This document shows positions 24,140 to 36,119 of a stretch of DNA of 64,000 bases, one piece after another. The stretch spans positions 670,687,087-670,751,086 of the forward strand of contig NC_045426.1 of the NCBI RefSeq assembly GCF_902635505.1. Direction: 5' to 3'. Each line of letters starts with the position of its first letter. The stretch's first letter is position 1. This DNA is from Sarcophilus harrisii (taxonomy: Eukaryota; Chordata; Mammalia; Dasyuromorphia; Dasyuridae). The position numbers and the translations under genes are program-made. A model generated the notes under the pieces. That model was not told where the DNA came from. It saw only the letters and a program-made list of their open reading frames with translations, and did no database searches.

Positions 24140-24590
24140 AGGTATCATCTGAGAATTGTCTGTTCATATCCTTTGACCATTTTTCAATTGGAGAATGGCT
24201 TGATTTTTTATAAATTAGAGTTAATTCTCTATATATTTTGGAAATGAGGCCTTTATCAGAACCTTTGACTGTAAAAATATTTTCCCAGTTTATTGCTTCC
24301 CTTCTAATCTTGTCTGCATTAGTTTTGTTTGTACAAAAACAGTCAGTTTGGTATAATCGAAATTTTCTATTTTGTGATCAGTAATGATCTCTAGTTCTGC
24401 TTTGGTCATAAAGACCTTCCCCTTCCACAGGTCTGAAAGGTAAACTATCCTATGTTCCTCTAATTTATTAATAATTTCATTCTTTATGCCTTGCTCATGA
24501 ACCCATTTTGACCTTATCTTGGTGTACGGCATTAAGTATGGATCAATGCCTAGTTTCTGAATGGCAAGAGTTTTCAATCTGTCCCTGGGA
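24140..24590 (-). mobile_element. L1 ORF2 fragment (marsupial)
   Basis: Reverse-strand L1 ORF2, 3' part. On the + strand it has the words 'attggagaatggcttgattt', 'aggcctttatcagaaccttt', 'tgcttcccttctaatcttgt' and 'gaccttatcttggtgtacgg'. The open stretch at 24290-24577 reads on the minus strand as an ORF2-like peptide that includes QTRLEGKQ at its C end. It is truncated on both sides. Confidence 0.8.
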
Positions 24591-25276
24591 GGGAAGTTTT
24601 ATTTCCTCCTTCCACAGTTATGTAGTGATATGGCCCAGGAAGTAGAAATGTAATGGTTAGCTACTTCAATTATACATAAAGAAAAAGCTTAAACTTGAGA
24701 AATAGATTTAGGAAACACTTCAATGAAAGGAGCCTGAAAAGGAGAGTGGGAGCGAAGGATTGGCCATCAGCCTTGGGCCTGCCCTTCTGAGCGAGTCTTG
24801 CAAAAACAGAATTTGCCCAAACATGCCCTGTAGTGTTGGAGTCTTGATGCTGACAGTCTCATTTCTTTATCTCTTACTGCTTCCATGGTGATTGCTTTGT
24901 CCTGCTGTGGCTTTCTTGGTCTCTAAGCTGTTTGGGCTGATTCTTCCCATGCAGTCTTATTCCCACACTGGTCCACTTTAGGCTGGGAGGCTAGTTATCT
25001 CGGCTTCTCTCTTCTGTGCCATTATTTTGTTTGGGATAAAATTCCAGAAGTATGAGTGGCATATGTGCTACTGGACCCTATCTCTAATGTCCTATTGTAA
25101 GACTCCATAGCTACCAGGTAGCTACAGGCTATATATGACACCTATAGGATTGTTCGAAAGATGTTTAATATAATTTTGTTTCACATCTCTAACAATAAGC
25201 AAACTATAAAAAGGGAAACATACTTGCCACATGGCTTTGCAAATAATGGAGGAAAGTGTCTTTGTGGATGACATTG

Positions 25277-25503
25277 AATTTCTCAAGAACTCATTTGATT
25301 TTAACTCCACGCTGGAAAATGTCCATTTTTATAGACTGATATTAAATTGGATGGACAACCCAGAAATACATTGAATTGATCACATTAAGTCCTGGAACAT
25401 GGCTGAGACACAAATTTCTCAAGAACTCATTTGATTTTAACTCCACGCTGAAAAATGTCCATTTTTATAGACTGATATTCAATTGGATGGACAACCCAGA
25501 AAT
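25277..25503. repeat. 91-bp direct duplication
   Basis: Two copies, 25277-25367 and 25413-25503, start 136 bp apart and differ at only about two positions (ggaaaat/gaaaaat and attaaatt/attcaatt). The spacer is 45 bp. Confidence 0.9.
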
Positions 25504-26489
25504 TATTTCTAGTAATGAACAGGTCTCTTAGTACTGCTTAGTACTTCTGACAAATCTCAAGCTTGTGCAGCTGAACCTTACCTTTGAGCACAGGAGTCCC
25601 TTGTGTTTGTAGGGAGTAGTTTTGCCTTGCTCTGTTCAGGAAACGGTCTGGTTTCTCAGATTGTCTTCAGAGCTGAAACGGGAGGCTGCCCCACTGATTT
25701 GCTCATCTACTGAGCCACAGCTGAGGTTCTCTGTGGCTGATTTGCTGCGATGAAGACTTAGCTGGACTGAACACCCTTTTCACTCTAGTAAAGACTGGCC
25801 TTTGTTCAAGTATTTTCAGTCTACTATCTGGAGAGTGGTTTCATTCCATCAAGACTGTTCAGAGGCTTGGTTTCGTGTGTTTTTGAGGGGAACTGAGGTC
25901 TCGTGCAATAGAACGTGGATTTTATTCCACTATCTTGGATCCACCCTCCACCCGTGTTCCACGTCACAGAACCCGTGTTCTTTGTCACAGAAACAAATGA
26001 TCACATTTTAAAAAACGCATTTTTTCTTGATCGCTGTGACTTTTTCAAGGAAACTGAAGCATGAATTTCACATCTAAAGAATGAAAACTGGAGGTAGCCT
26101 AAAGGACAATGGAAAGGTCCATGATGGGCAAGAATAGAATGCAACAGGAAGAATTGAACAGTAGTAGCTCCAGCCACACATTGCCAACTACTACACCTAT
26201 ACTATACTATATACTATATATTTTTTCTTTATTCTCCCCCTACTTAATAGTATTTTTTTCCCAGTGAATACAATGATAGTTTTCAACTTCATTTTCACAC
26301 TGCATTTGACTTCCCTTACCCAAATTCAGTGTTCCTCCACTGAGCAACACTGCCTCCCAATGTAGAAGCATGAGGAATGGATACTAAGAGTATGGTGGGA
26401 GCTACTAGTTCTGGGGTATCCATCAATACATTGCAGTTTTGTAGAGCCTGTCAGGTATGTGGGTCATAATCTGAGCAGAGTCGCTTTTT

Positions 26490-26722
26490 ATAGTTTTAAC
26501 ACTTGAAAAATTTTTTTCATTTCTCCCTCTTAAACACTGTGATAAAGGTTTTTACATATATGATCATAATAAACATTTCCATATTAGTCATGTTCTGAAA
26601 GAATCGGAACAAAAGAGAAAATCACAAAGAAAAAGCTTCATTAAAACTTGTTATTTCTCCAGATATGGGTAGCATTTTTCATCATGAGTCTTTGTGAATT
26701 GTTATAGTTTTCTGGACTTCTT
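26490..26722 (-). mobile_element. Old L1 3' UTR, left part
   Basis: Reverse-strand older L1 with 'ccatattagtcatgttctga', 'aagaatcggaacaaaagaga' and 'catcatgagtctttgtgaat'. It continues at 27189 after an inserted LTR. Confidence 0.65.
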
Positions 26723-27188
26723 TGGGAGCAGCCTTCTTTTCAGCAGAGTAATCGCTACAAGAATAACCAGGTGATAAAATCCAAAAATCTTTATTGTCTC
26801 CTTCCCCTAGTGCTCAGCTAGCTTTCTCGTGGCCTTCAGAGGGGACTTTGTTTCAGTGGAGAAGTGCAGAACAGGCCACACAGGTGTGAGATGAAGCGAG
26901 TCTGAGTCCAAGGGTTTGTGCTTAAGCCTCCCCAGCCACCACAAAGGTGGACCATGGAATGAATCTGTCTCTGCCTCTTGGCTGAGTTTGTCCCAGCTTA
27001 TATGCTCTACACCGAGTATAAACCAATCATTTTATCTCTAGGAAACCATTATTTGTTGTAAGATTAAATTAATCATACTGATCTTTGAGAACTATTAAAC
27101 ACCATGCTCAACTAGACAACCATTGTCTCATCAATTTTACTGACTTAACACCTTGTAAGAATCCTTGTGAGTGTTCTGGCTCGTAGCA
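26723..27188 (-). mobile_element. Solo LTR of an endogenous retrovirus
   Basis: A 466-bp block bounded by TG...CA. On the minus strand it shows a TATA-like 'gcatataagctgggacaaac' and, further on, a poly(A) signal in 'gacaataaagatttttgg', which is the U3-R order of an LTR. Older L1 sequence flanks both sides, so no internal retroviral part is attached. It is a fossil that looks like a solo LTR. The family name is not known to me. Confidence 0.65.
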
Positions 27189-27425
27189 AATTGTCTTTAT
27201 TCTATTGTGAAGAGCTGAGGTTATCATAATCATATAATCTTGCTTTTGCTATTCACAATGTTCTGGTTCTGCTTATGTCACTCGGCATCATACAAGTCCA
27301 GAATTTTCTGAAAGCTATCTGCTCTTTTCTTGCAGGACAACAATATTCCGTTACATTTATATACCGCAGCTTGTTCTGCCATTCCCCAGTGTTCCTGAAC
27401 TTTGCTATTTCTGTCAAGGGGAGGT
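27189..27425 (-). mobile_element. Old L1, right part
   Basis: Reverse-strand L1 resumes with 'attcacaatgttctggttct', 'gcttatgtcactcggcatca', 'gacaacaatattccgttac' and 'cttgttctgccattccccag', the order expected to follow the left part at 26490-26722. Confidence 0.65.
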
Positions 27426-27514
27426 TAATAGAAATGGGAAAACTCAGGATTTTTCAGAAACAGTATCTCCATATATGGACATTTTATACATTTGAATGCA
27501 AAAGTATCCATCTC

Positions 27515-27612
27515 AAATGTGGATAATAGTATCTACCTCCAAGGGTTGTGAGGATCAAATGAGATTTATAATATGCTTCCTATATGCTAAAACATTATAT
27601 AATGTATGAATG
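27515..27612 (+). mobile_element. MIR-like SINE, 3' half
   Basis: 'ggataatagtatctacctcc', 'aagggttgtgaggatcaaat' and 'gagatttataatatg' match the forward MIR core and tail. Confidence 0.6.
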
Positions 27613-27619
27613 TGTGGGA

Positions 27620-30600
27620 CAGAGCACTAGTCCCTCTTACCCAAATTGACTACTCGGGAGTCATCTCTAGGTACAACAGAAAATCTTAAATTTTTTTGCA
27701 AGAAGCGGGCCAACAACTGCCCATGCTAACCAGGTAGTATAGTAAGCTGAAGCTGGGTATATATGAAATACTCCTCCTTTATCCTGTTGGCAGGAGCAAT
27801 GCAGATTCAGCTTCATAATGGTCATGTGACTTTTTTGAAACCTGAATCTAAGGGTCTGCTCTAATTTGCCCTACAATCCCTGAGAAATCTTCACTTTTTC
27901 ACTTTTCACTTCACTTTTCCACTCAGTCCCTGATTTATATATATATAATTTCCTACTTTGAAGATTTCTCACACAAATCGTCAAGCTCATCCCTCTCTTC
28001 AGTATCAACTGGAACCCACTCTACTAATTAGAACCAGCATTCCCACATCAGTAGAAGCTTTTATTGACACCATTTTAGCTAAGGAATCTTGATCTATTCT
28101 AGTGATTAAGTGCATCATGCAAGGTAAGTAAGTGGGTAATAAGATAATGGTGCTTAAAGCAATGAGCAAGAAGCAGAGATAGCCACTTCTACCAATTGCC
28201 ACGAAACTGAGACCAGTACTAGGTATTAGAGGGGAATTTCCACATCTGAACGCAACATTTTTTTCTAATATCTTTAGTAATTTCCTTGATCAATTTACCA
28301 TTGTCATCGATGTTCATCCAACTGTCAGATTTAAACTCCACCTTCCTTAGCTAGGAGGTAATCTAACACCAATTTATATTACAATACTGCTTCTCCACTT
28401 TGGGTGGCCTGGTCAGCTAAGTCTAAGGCTTTGGCCATCTAATTGATGATGGCCTCTAACCTTTTCAACCTGTTCAATATATATACAGGTGTCCTATAAC
28501 TTCAGCTCCCATCTTTTGCCCTTGTAGCTGGTACTTAAGTCTTTGATTCTCTCAGGGGGCCAAGCATTTCCCCTCCCCATTCACATCTATTTGGGTAATG
28601 GAAGTGTCTATACTCCTTTTTCTCCCCTTGAGATCATCGTATAAGTGGATTCCTAGATACTTCCCCATTCCAGAAAAAGAACCAGGCTACTGGTTCACAG
28701 AGAGGTGGATATACATATCCAATAATGCCATTTCAGGATGGATTGACTGAAATCAAATATAGTAATATAATTTTCTACCTATGGGTAAAAAAACCTATCT
28801 ATATCCTAGTGGTCCTCCTTCATACCCATCTTTATAATGACAGTCCCACAAAGCAAATTCTCAGATTTTCCCTAGTACTTTGATGTCTCTGACATTGTAA
28901 TTTGGATCACCCACACAAATGAACAACCTAAGCACAAATACAGTCAATGGAATAAAAAGTGTAAACTAAGGACTAAGCTTCCAACTCCAATTCCTCATTG
29001 AGGAGGGGGTGGGGTATCACCTGGTGAAGGGAATGCATCCGAGATACAGGTTCTTCTGGTTCAACAGTCCATTCAACAGGAGGGTCCACTGATCCTTTCA
29101 CTCTGGTGCAGTGAGTCCAGCCTTGTTGTTGGGTTCTTACTATGGTATCTGAGGTCAGGAGTACTTGACAGACTTGAGTCAGCTTCTCCTTCCACGTCCA
29201 GATCTGTATCCAATCTCCCATTTTAAACTTGTGTACAGGAAAGCCTAGTGGGAGTACCTCAGAGATGAGACCTTTAAGCTGTATTTCAGGCAAATGTTTA
29301 GCCAAAGCAGCTATATATCCCTTATAAATCTAGCTTTACTTTCTAAGATAGGGTGCCAGTTTTTCTCAGAAAATCTTGGATATGGATACCCATACAAAAG
29401 CTCATAGGGAGATAAACCAGTGTCTTTAGGAGTTTTTGTCCTTATTCTGATAAGTGCCAATGGCAGACACTTGGTCCAGGCAACTGGGTCTCAAGAGTTA
29501 ATTATGTTAACTGTCTTTTTGTCTCCTGGTTCATTCTTTTGACCTTGCCAGAGGAAGGAGGATGTCAAGGAGTATGAAACTCTCAAGAAATTTCTAAGGC
29601 TTCTATTAAACATTGGAATATTTTAGCAGTGAAATGCATTCCCTGATCCAAATCTATTCTTTCCATCATCCCATACCTGGAGACTATTTGCTCCAATAGG
29701 ACTTTGCTAACTGCAGGGACAGTAGCTTGAGACAAGGGGAAAGCTTCCATCCACAATTCAAATGGTCCAGTACAACCAATAGATATTTGAGGCAGCCCAG
29801 AAAAGTCTACCTGGATGCTCTGGAAAGGTCTAAACCCTGGAGGTTTCCTCTTGTTGGAGCAGGGCATTGGGCCCGTTGATGTCCTTCAACAAACAAGGCA
29901 ATCATTTATCACCTGCTGGGCTAAATTTATACAGACCTGGTGACATAAACTGGGTCAGAACCACATCAAACAGGCTTTGGACATCCCAGTGGCTGCCTTG
30001 ATGCAAGTGTTGCAAGACCTGCCTCATACCTGCTTTAATCAGAATCTCTTGATCAATGGGTTGGACCCATCATCCCTGCTTTTTTTCTGTGCTTTTAGGG
30101 TTTTTTTGGAGTACAGGAGAAAACAAACTCAGATGTAAAGTGAGAATCAAAACCTGTATAATCTGCTCAGATTCTTCTTCCCTCGATTTCCTCACTTCCT
30201 TATTGACACGGCGATTGCTTCTACCCTCAAAAGAATCTCCTGGCTGGTGTCCCCTCACATGTATAATGGCTATAGACTCCGGCAACAGCACGTTATCTAG
30301 AACTTGAGCCAGCAGCGTAGTATGTGCTAATTCTTTTCCTTGACTATTCACTCTTTCTTCCCATATCTTCCCCAAAACATGCACCACTCCAGTCAGTATA
30401 TAGTTTCCATCCTTCCTACTTAATAACTTTAGAGCGTGATTCAGGGCATACAATACTCAGGTTTGAGCAGATCAGGTTTTTGGCAAGCTGCCTGATTGGA
30501 TGAGAGAGCTCTTATCCACATCTATAATTGCATCTTCCCATCCACTACTTGTGAGGAACCATCTATAAACCAATTAACCCCCCTTAGGACCAGGATTCCT

Positions 30601-30770
30601 GCAAGTCTTTATTTTAGTTTGGTAATCGATCAGTTCCAGACAACAATGTTCTGACTCTGAGTCCCCAGGATGAGTGGGTAGGAAATCAGGTGGGCTGAGA
30701 TTTTATGATTCTGAGTTAACACCAAATCATGTTTTTCCAATAATATGGCTTCATATTTCAAAATTCTGGA
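27620..30770 (-). mobile_element. Gammaretrovirus-like ERV fossil (pol and env remains)
   Basis: A class I, gammaretrovirus-like provirus remnant read on the minus strand. From its 5' side (high coordinates) it shows an RNase H region (about 30.05-30.6 kb), the integrase core (about 29.58-29.87 kb) and integrase C-terminal part (about 28.97-29.31 kb), then env with a hydrophobic membrane-anchor segment (about 28.0-28.2 kb). The order pol then env is normal. gag, the start of reverse transcriptase and paired LTRs are not seen. It is clearly broken, with many breaks, and diverged, so probably tens of millions of years old. The borders are approximate. Confidence 0.8.
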
Positions 30771-30789
30771 GTCAGTTGACTATCTGCCT

Positions 30790-30925
30790 TCCTGGAAAGA
30801 TTTGCATGAACTGATTCTGAGCAAAACAAGCAGAACCAGGAATACACTGTATACAATAAGGGCAAGAATGTGCCATGATCAATTATGAAAGACTTGGCTC
30901 TTCTCAGTCCTTCAGTGATAGTGTG
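30790..30925 (+). mobile_element. L1 fragment
   Basis: 'tggaaagatttgcatgaact', 'gattctgagcaaaacaagca' and 'gaaccaggaatacactgtat' match the forward L1 ORF2 3' end (compare 39.43 kb). Diverged. Confidence 0.6.
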
Positions 30926-30944
30926 GCCTATGTATGCATAAAAT

Positions 30945-31110
30945 AACATATAGAATTATAAAGGAAATTAATTACATTAAAATTAAAATAAAATATTAAC
31001 AATAATTATATTAAAATACAATATTAAAATAATAATTATATTAAATAAAATGTTTAAATAATAATTATATTAAAATACAATATTAAAATAAAATGTTTAA
31101 AATAAAATTC
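30945..31110. repeat. A/T-rich low-complexity tract
   Basis: Irregular repeats of 'aataattatattaaaataca' type with almost no G or C. Confidence 0.85.
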
Positions 31111-31429
31111 AAGAATTCCTGCCTTAGGGAGGTTAGTAAATGATCTGATTCTTGAAGGAAAGGAAGAAATTTTAAGAGGTGGAGGTGAGGAAAAATTGCT
31201 TTCCAAATCAAATGATTACATGACATATTTAAGTGCTTAGTACCGTGCCTGGTGCTTAGTGGTTACTTAACAAATACTTATTCCCTTTTCCTCCTTTCTC
31301 TCTCCACCCCCCAAATTGGAACCAGTCTTTGCAAAGATGTCTGATGGGGGATGGGGATGCTTCACCTAACAATAAGCCAATTTCCGTTAAAGGGAAAGTA
31401 TGTGAAAATAAGTGCTATGAAACAAGTCT

Positions 31430-31610
31430 AGGTAGGAACCAATTTATGGAGGAATTTTAATGATAGGATGAGAACTTTATATTTATTCTAAGAGCAAACC
31501 AGTGGAGATTTCTGAGCAGAGGAATGGACTAATCAGACAAATGCCTTAGGAAGAGTGCTTTTCGCAGATTTGTAGAGGATGGATTGAACAAGGATGCAGC
31601 CTGAACCCCA
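31430..31610 (+). repeat. Ancient interspersed repeat, family unnamed here
   Basis: Word order 'ttttaatgataggatgagaa', 'gtggagatttctgagcagag', 'gaatggactaatcagac', 'tgtagaggatggattgaac'. I recall this order from a widespread old mammalian repeat, but not its formal name. Confidence 0.5.
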
Positions 31611-31854
31611 GAACTCTCAGGACCCAGAAGTCTAGAGGATGGATTAGAAAATATAGACTTAGCCGCCTAACCCAGCTTTCCTTTCCTCATACTCTTTCCG
31701 CCCACTGGATCTCTCAGATAGAGCCATCAGTAAATATTTGCTGAATAAATGGAAGGAAAGGAATACAAGTTGCCAAGGCAACAACTAGTTCCCTGGCGAG
31801 AATCCTTAATGATGGGCTGTCTGGGGGTACTTGGCTGTCAGAGATAGAATGGAT

Positions 31855-32010
31855 GATTTTAGAATATAGTATATATAACACAGAATGTCAGAACTGGAAC
31901 TGCTCTAAAAACATAAGATGTCAAAGCTGGGAGGACCCTTAGAACACAGAATGTCAGAGCTGGGAGAGTACTTAGACCTTAGACTTAGAATGTTATATCT
32001 AGGTGAAAAA
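31855..32010 (-). repeat. Array of ~35-bp 'agaatgtcagagctgggagg' units
   Basis: About four diverged units with 'acacagaatgtcagaactgg', 'ataagatgtcaaagctggga', 'acacagaatgtcagagctgg' and 'agacttagaatgttatatct'. The complementary motif recurs at 50.9-51.2, 53.15-53.39 and 58.93-59.06 kb. Confidence 0.65.
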
Positions 32011-32470
32011 GAAATTCAATAGGAATAAATTTAAAATCTTGTACTTGGACACAAGAAATCAATGTCACAATATATAAGGTGGTGGAAACATGGATGAACA
32101 TCAATTGTTCTGAAAAGATTGGTGGATTTTTTGTAAAGTCAGCAGAGTGACATAGAATAATATCAAAGTCATCTTGATCTATAAATTACCACTGGACCCA
32201 GAAAGTGAAGCTTTCCAAATCAAATGATCACATATTTGATAAGTGTTTAGCATTGTGTGACTACACAGCTCTCCGTCCCTTAAATCCAAACCATTTTCAA
32301 GTCATCACCTTCCTGATGTCATGAACATCTTCGAGAATGTTGGACAAGCAATAACATTAAGGTCAATATCATTAGGAATTTCTTACAAGGTATTACTTTA
32401 GGAATAAGTGAGTCCCTGTACTTGGAGGTCTTCAAACAGAGACTGAATGACCCTGAATGATTATTCTTAT
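32010..32470 (+). mobile_element. CR1/L3-like LINE fragment
   Basis: Forward CR1-type words: 'aaaatcttgtacttggacac', then far downstream 'gtacttggaggtcttcaaac' and 'agagactgaatgaccctgaa'. The latter resembles the conserved 3' part of L3/CR1. Much diverged. Confidence 0.5.
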
Positions 32471-32642
32471 ATATCTGATCAAGAATACATCTTTAATAGA
32501 GGTCTGAAATTTTCTGATTCCATGAACATTTTCCTTGCATTTTGTTTAGATCTGCTTCTCTGTAATTCCTACATATATCTGATCCCTCCCCCCTCCATCT
32601 CTCCCCTGCCTACCTCCAGTAGAACAAATACTTTTTTTCGTT

Positions 32643-32990
32643 TTTTTTTTTTTTTAAATTAAAGCTTTTTATTTACAATACCTATGCATGGGTAATTTTT
32701 CAACATTGACCCTTGCAAAGTCTTCTTTTCCAAATTCCCCCCCACCCTTCTCCTAGATGACAGGTAATCCAATACATGTTAAATCCAATATATGTATACA
32801 TATCTATACTATTATCTTTCTGTATGAAAAAATAATTGGAATAAAAGGAAAAAAAAAGCTGAGAAAGAAAACGAAATACAAGCAAACAACAACAACAACA
32901 GAAAAAGTAAAAATGTTATGTTGTGATCCACACTCAATTCTCACAGTTTTCTCTCTGAGTATAGATGGCTCAGTAGAACAAATTCAAAAG
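32643..32990 (-). mobile_element. L1 3' UTR (marsupial, fairly young)
   Basis: Starts with poly-T (the L1 tail on the minus strand), then 'aaagctttttatttacaata', 'cctatgcatgggtaattttt', 'caacattgacccttgcaaag', 'aaatccaatatatgtataca' and 'gttatgttgtgatccacact'. Close to the copy at 37.1 kb. Confidence 0.85.
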
Positions 32991-32999
32991 TTCAATTTG

Positions 33000-34650
33000 A
33001 CAGAATTTAAGAGTTGATGGAACTTTGGTAACCATCTAATACATCCCACATACAAAGGACTGGTCATTATAACCTACCCAACAAGTGGTCATACAATTTC
33101 TGCTTGAATACCTCCAAGGAGAGAGAGCCTACCACATTCTAAAACAACCATTTTACATTGGGACAGCTCTTATTGTTGGGAAATTTTCCCTTATATTGAA
33201 TCTAAATTTCTCCCCTTTGAAACTTACTAGTGCTGTTGGTTTTGTATTCTGGGGTCAAATGGACTAATTTAGTTCCTTCTCCAAATGCAAGATCTTTGAA
33301 TACTTGAATTCAGCTATAAGATTCCTTCTGAGTTATATTTTTCCAATTCCATTAACTGATTCTCATGGCATGGACATAAGACTCTACTAACCTGGCCTTC
33401 CTGCATGTCCTTATCCATATCCTTCTAAAACTATGGCATCCAGAATTCAACACTCCTATAGATGAGGTAAAAAAAAAAAATGGTAGACTATAGGAACAAT
33501 ATAATCTCCATATTTCTGGAAGTTCTGATTCTATTAAAGAAGCCCATGATCACATTTTACCAACCAATATTGAACTTGCCATTCCCCCAAAACCAGATAC
33601 TTTTGAGAACAATAGTTCATTTCCCAGGAATAAAATTCAAGCTCAGTGGCTTGTAGTTGGCAAAGCCTGTTCTGTTTCCTTTTTTTGAAAATCAGGAACA
33701 TTTGTCATTCTCTAATCATGTGGTACTTCTGATTCCATTATCCTTTTTTCCCCTAGTATATTTAGGGTTTTTGAGGACATAATTGTCAAGACTGGTTGAT
33801 TTCTGCCCATGGATTTAAGGGAATAATAGAGGTAAGGAACTTCCCAGAATTTCTGTTTATTTAAAGATATGACTTTCAGCACTTTGTCTTCCATAGCCTT
33901 TGAGCCCAGTTCTTAATATGATTGCATAGCTGAATTATGAGGGCTTCTCTTCATGCTATATATGAATTCCTGATTCCTTCCATCATTCTCATTTCCATAT
34001 TTCTCACATTTCAGGAAGAAAAGATACTAGTCCTTCCCTAGGTGTGTTCAACAAAATAAAGTTACTTCTCACACTTGGGACACTTGGTCATTAGCAAATG
34101 GGAGATAAAGGGGTATGGTAGATCTCTATGATTTTTCAATTATCATTGACAGGGCTCAGCTGTCACATCTGCCCATCTTTCAGGATATAGTTCATCTAGG
34201 CCAGGTGATGTGAAGCAGCAGCAGCAGCAGCAGCAGCAGCCAGATATTCTCTTACTCTCTGCTTACATTTACTTATCAATTCTCTGTTATTCATATTTGT
34301 TGGTATAACTCTTAGTACTTTAAGCTGCTCTATAAGTTGCAGAGAAACCACAGACTTGCATTAATAGAAAAGTTTCCCCAGAGTATCCTACACTGATGAA
34401 ATGATAGATCTAGCCCCTATAACTACAAAAACCAATAAACAAACCACCAAACTTAGCTCCCTTTGTTCTAGTGACGGCTCTCCAGAAAATGAAAATAGCT
34501 CTCGTGCCTTTACTCAGATTCTTCTCCAGGTTAAAAAGCCACAGTTCCTTCAGCTGGTCTTTGCATGGTGTGTTCTCCAGTCTCTGTCATTTTGGTCACT
34601 TTCCTTTGGATATAGTTCAGACTATTAGTCTTCCTTAGGATTTTCTTCTA
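33000..34650 (-). mobile_element. Old CR1/L3-like LINE
   Basis: On the + strand: 'atttctgcttgaatacctcc', 'gggacagctcttattgttgg', 'gaaattttcccttatattga', 'cttctccaggttaaaaagcc' and 'acagttccttcagctggtct'. All are reverse complements of conserved CR1/L3 3' words. The stretch 33.6-34.3 kb looks like the upstream part. It is interrupted and diverged, so the inner borders are uncertain. Confidence 0.6.
34213..34240. repeat. (CAG)n microsatellite
   Basis: About nine AGC/CAG units after gtgaa, not in any coding frame that I can support. Confidence 0.9.
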
Positions 34651-36119
34651 TACCTATGGATTGTTCTCTCATCTGTTGGAATCATTATTTCCCATGCTGG
34701 ACCTTGGAGTGATAATGGTGATTGATAGTTCAGGGAGAGAGAAATCTCTGATGGTCCCTATGTCCTTCCTCTCTTTAGAGAGCACAACCTTACAATATTC
34801 AAGAGAACAAAGAAGTAAAAAGACCTGAGAGGGTGTGCACAGATCTCGATTTCTTCTAGTTTTCCCTTTGCTTAGAGATGGAGATTTCTTGGCTGCCAAG
34901 CAGGGGATTGGAAGCAGAGAGCTACTGCAAATCCAACTGGGACGTTTTGCTCAGTGAATAGTTGAGTGGCAGCTTAATTTGGGAAAGTGAATTGTTGGGC
35001 CATGATGACTTAAGGTTGCTTTGACTTGAGACTATCTTTAAAGACCAGGAACAAAAGAGGAAAAGAGAAAGGTATCTGGGAAGGGAAAATAGAGGTAAGA
35101 ACTGGAATAGATGAGAAAGCATGAAGGTCTCAAGTACCCAGGAAAAATACCCAATACCCAGAGGCAAAAAGGAATTTAGAGTGGGAACTTGAAAGTTATT
35201 CCTTTATTTTTTTTAATCATCTGGACCCACATTTCACATCATTCCTTTGTTTGAACTTTGAAGCCATAATAGGTGTTCAGGTATTTGCAGATTGAGTGAC
35301 CTCTGGTGACCAGAGGAAATACTGCAGCCTTTTTGGGAGGCTGCACCACGTATGAACAGAGAACTAACGGTCCAATGGTTCAAGGAAAGTGCCAGCTGGT
35401 GGACAACTCAGGTATTGCACTATCTCCTAGATTAATTCATAGAGTAATATCTCCAGCCTGGATTTATTCTGTGTGTACTTGGTTTGAGTTTTTAAATAGT
35501 ATTTTAATTTTTTAATAATATTTTATTTTATTTTAAGATGATAGATTTCTCCTTGTAGCCTCACCTTTTTCACTTCACTTTCTTGATGACAGTTTTCACT
35601 ATCTTATATAGCCCTATAAGTATTAAGAAAGTAGAGTTCAGATCATTACACATCTATGTGTAATCTATCATGTATATCTAGGAGGATAGATCATTAAGGC
35701 AATACTGAGAAACCTGTTATATTTTTTGTTTATTTGTCTTAATGTCATTTATAAATATTATTAAACTAATAATTGCTTAGTTTCAGACCAAGCTTTCTCT
35801 GGAGACTCATTTTCCTTTTTTCTTCTTTTCATTGCTCTCTGAGCAATCAATGATGCTCTTAATCTTCCGATCCTTCTTTGCAGTACTTTCCTAATGAAGC
35901 TTGTATATAAAATTAAATTGGAATTAAAAGGTTTTTGTGCAAAAACCAAAGTGGCTAAAATTAGAAGGGAAATAGTTAGCTAGGAAAAAAATTTCTTTAT
36001 AGCAGGTTTCCTTGACAGTGGTCTTATTTCTAAGCTATTTAAGGAAATGATTCAAATATCTAGGAATAAGAGCCATTCCTCAATCTATCAAAGATCAACT
36101 CATAAACAGGCAGCTTGCT

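Noticed and set aside
28005-30453. The ERV pieces as a domesticated host gene
   Set aside because: The reading stretches are short and broken and show no host splice structure, so the element is treated as a fossil.
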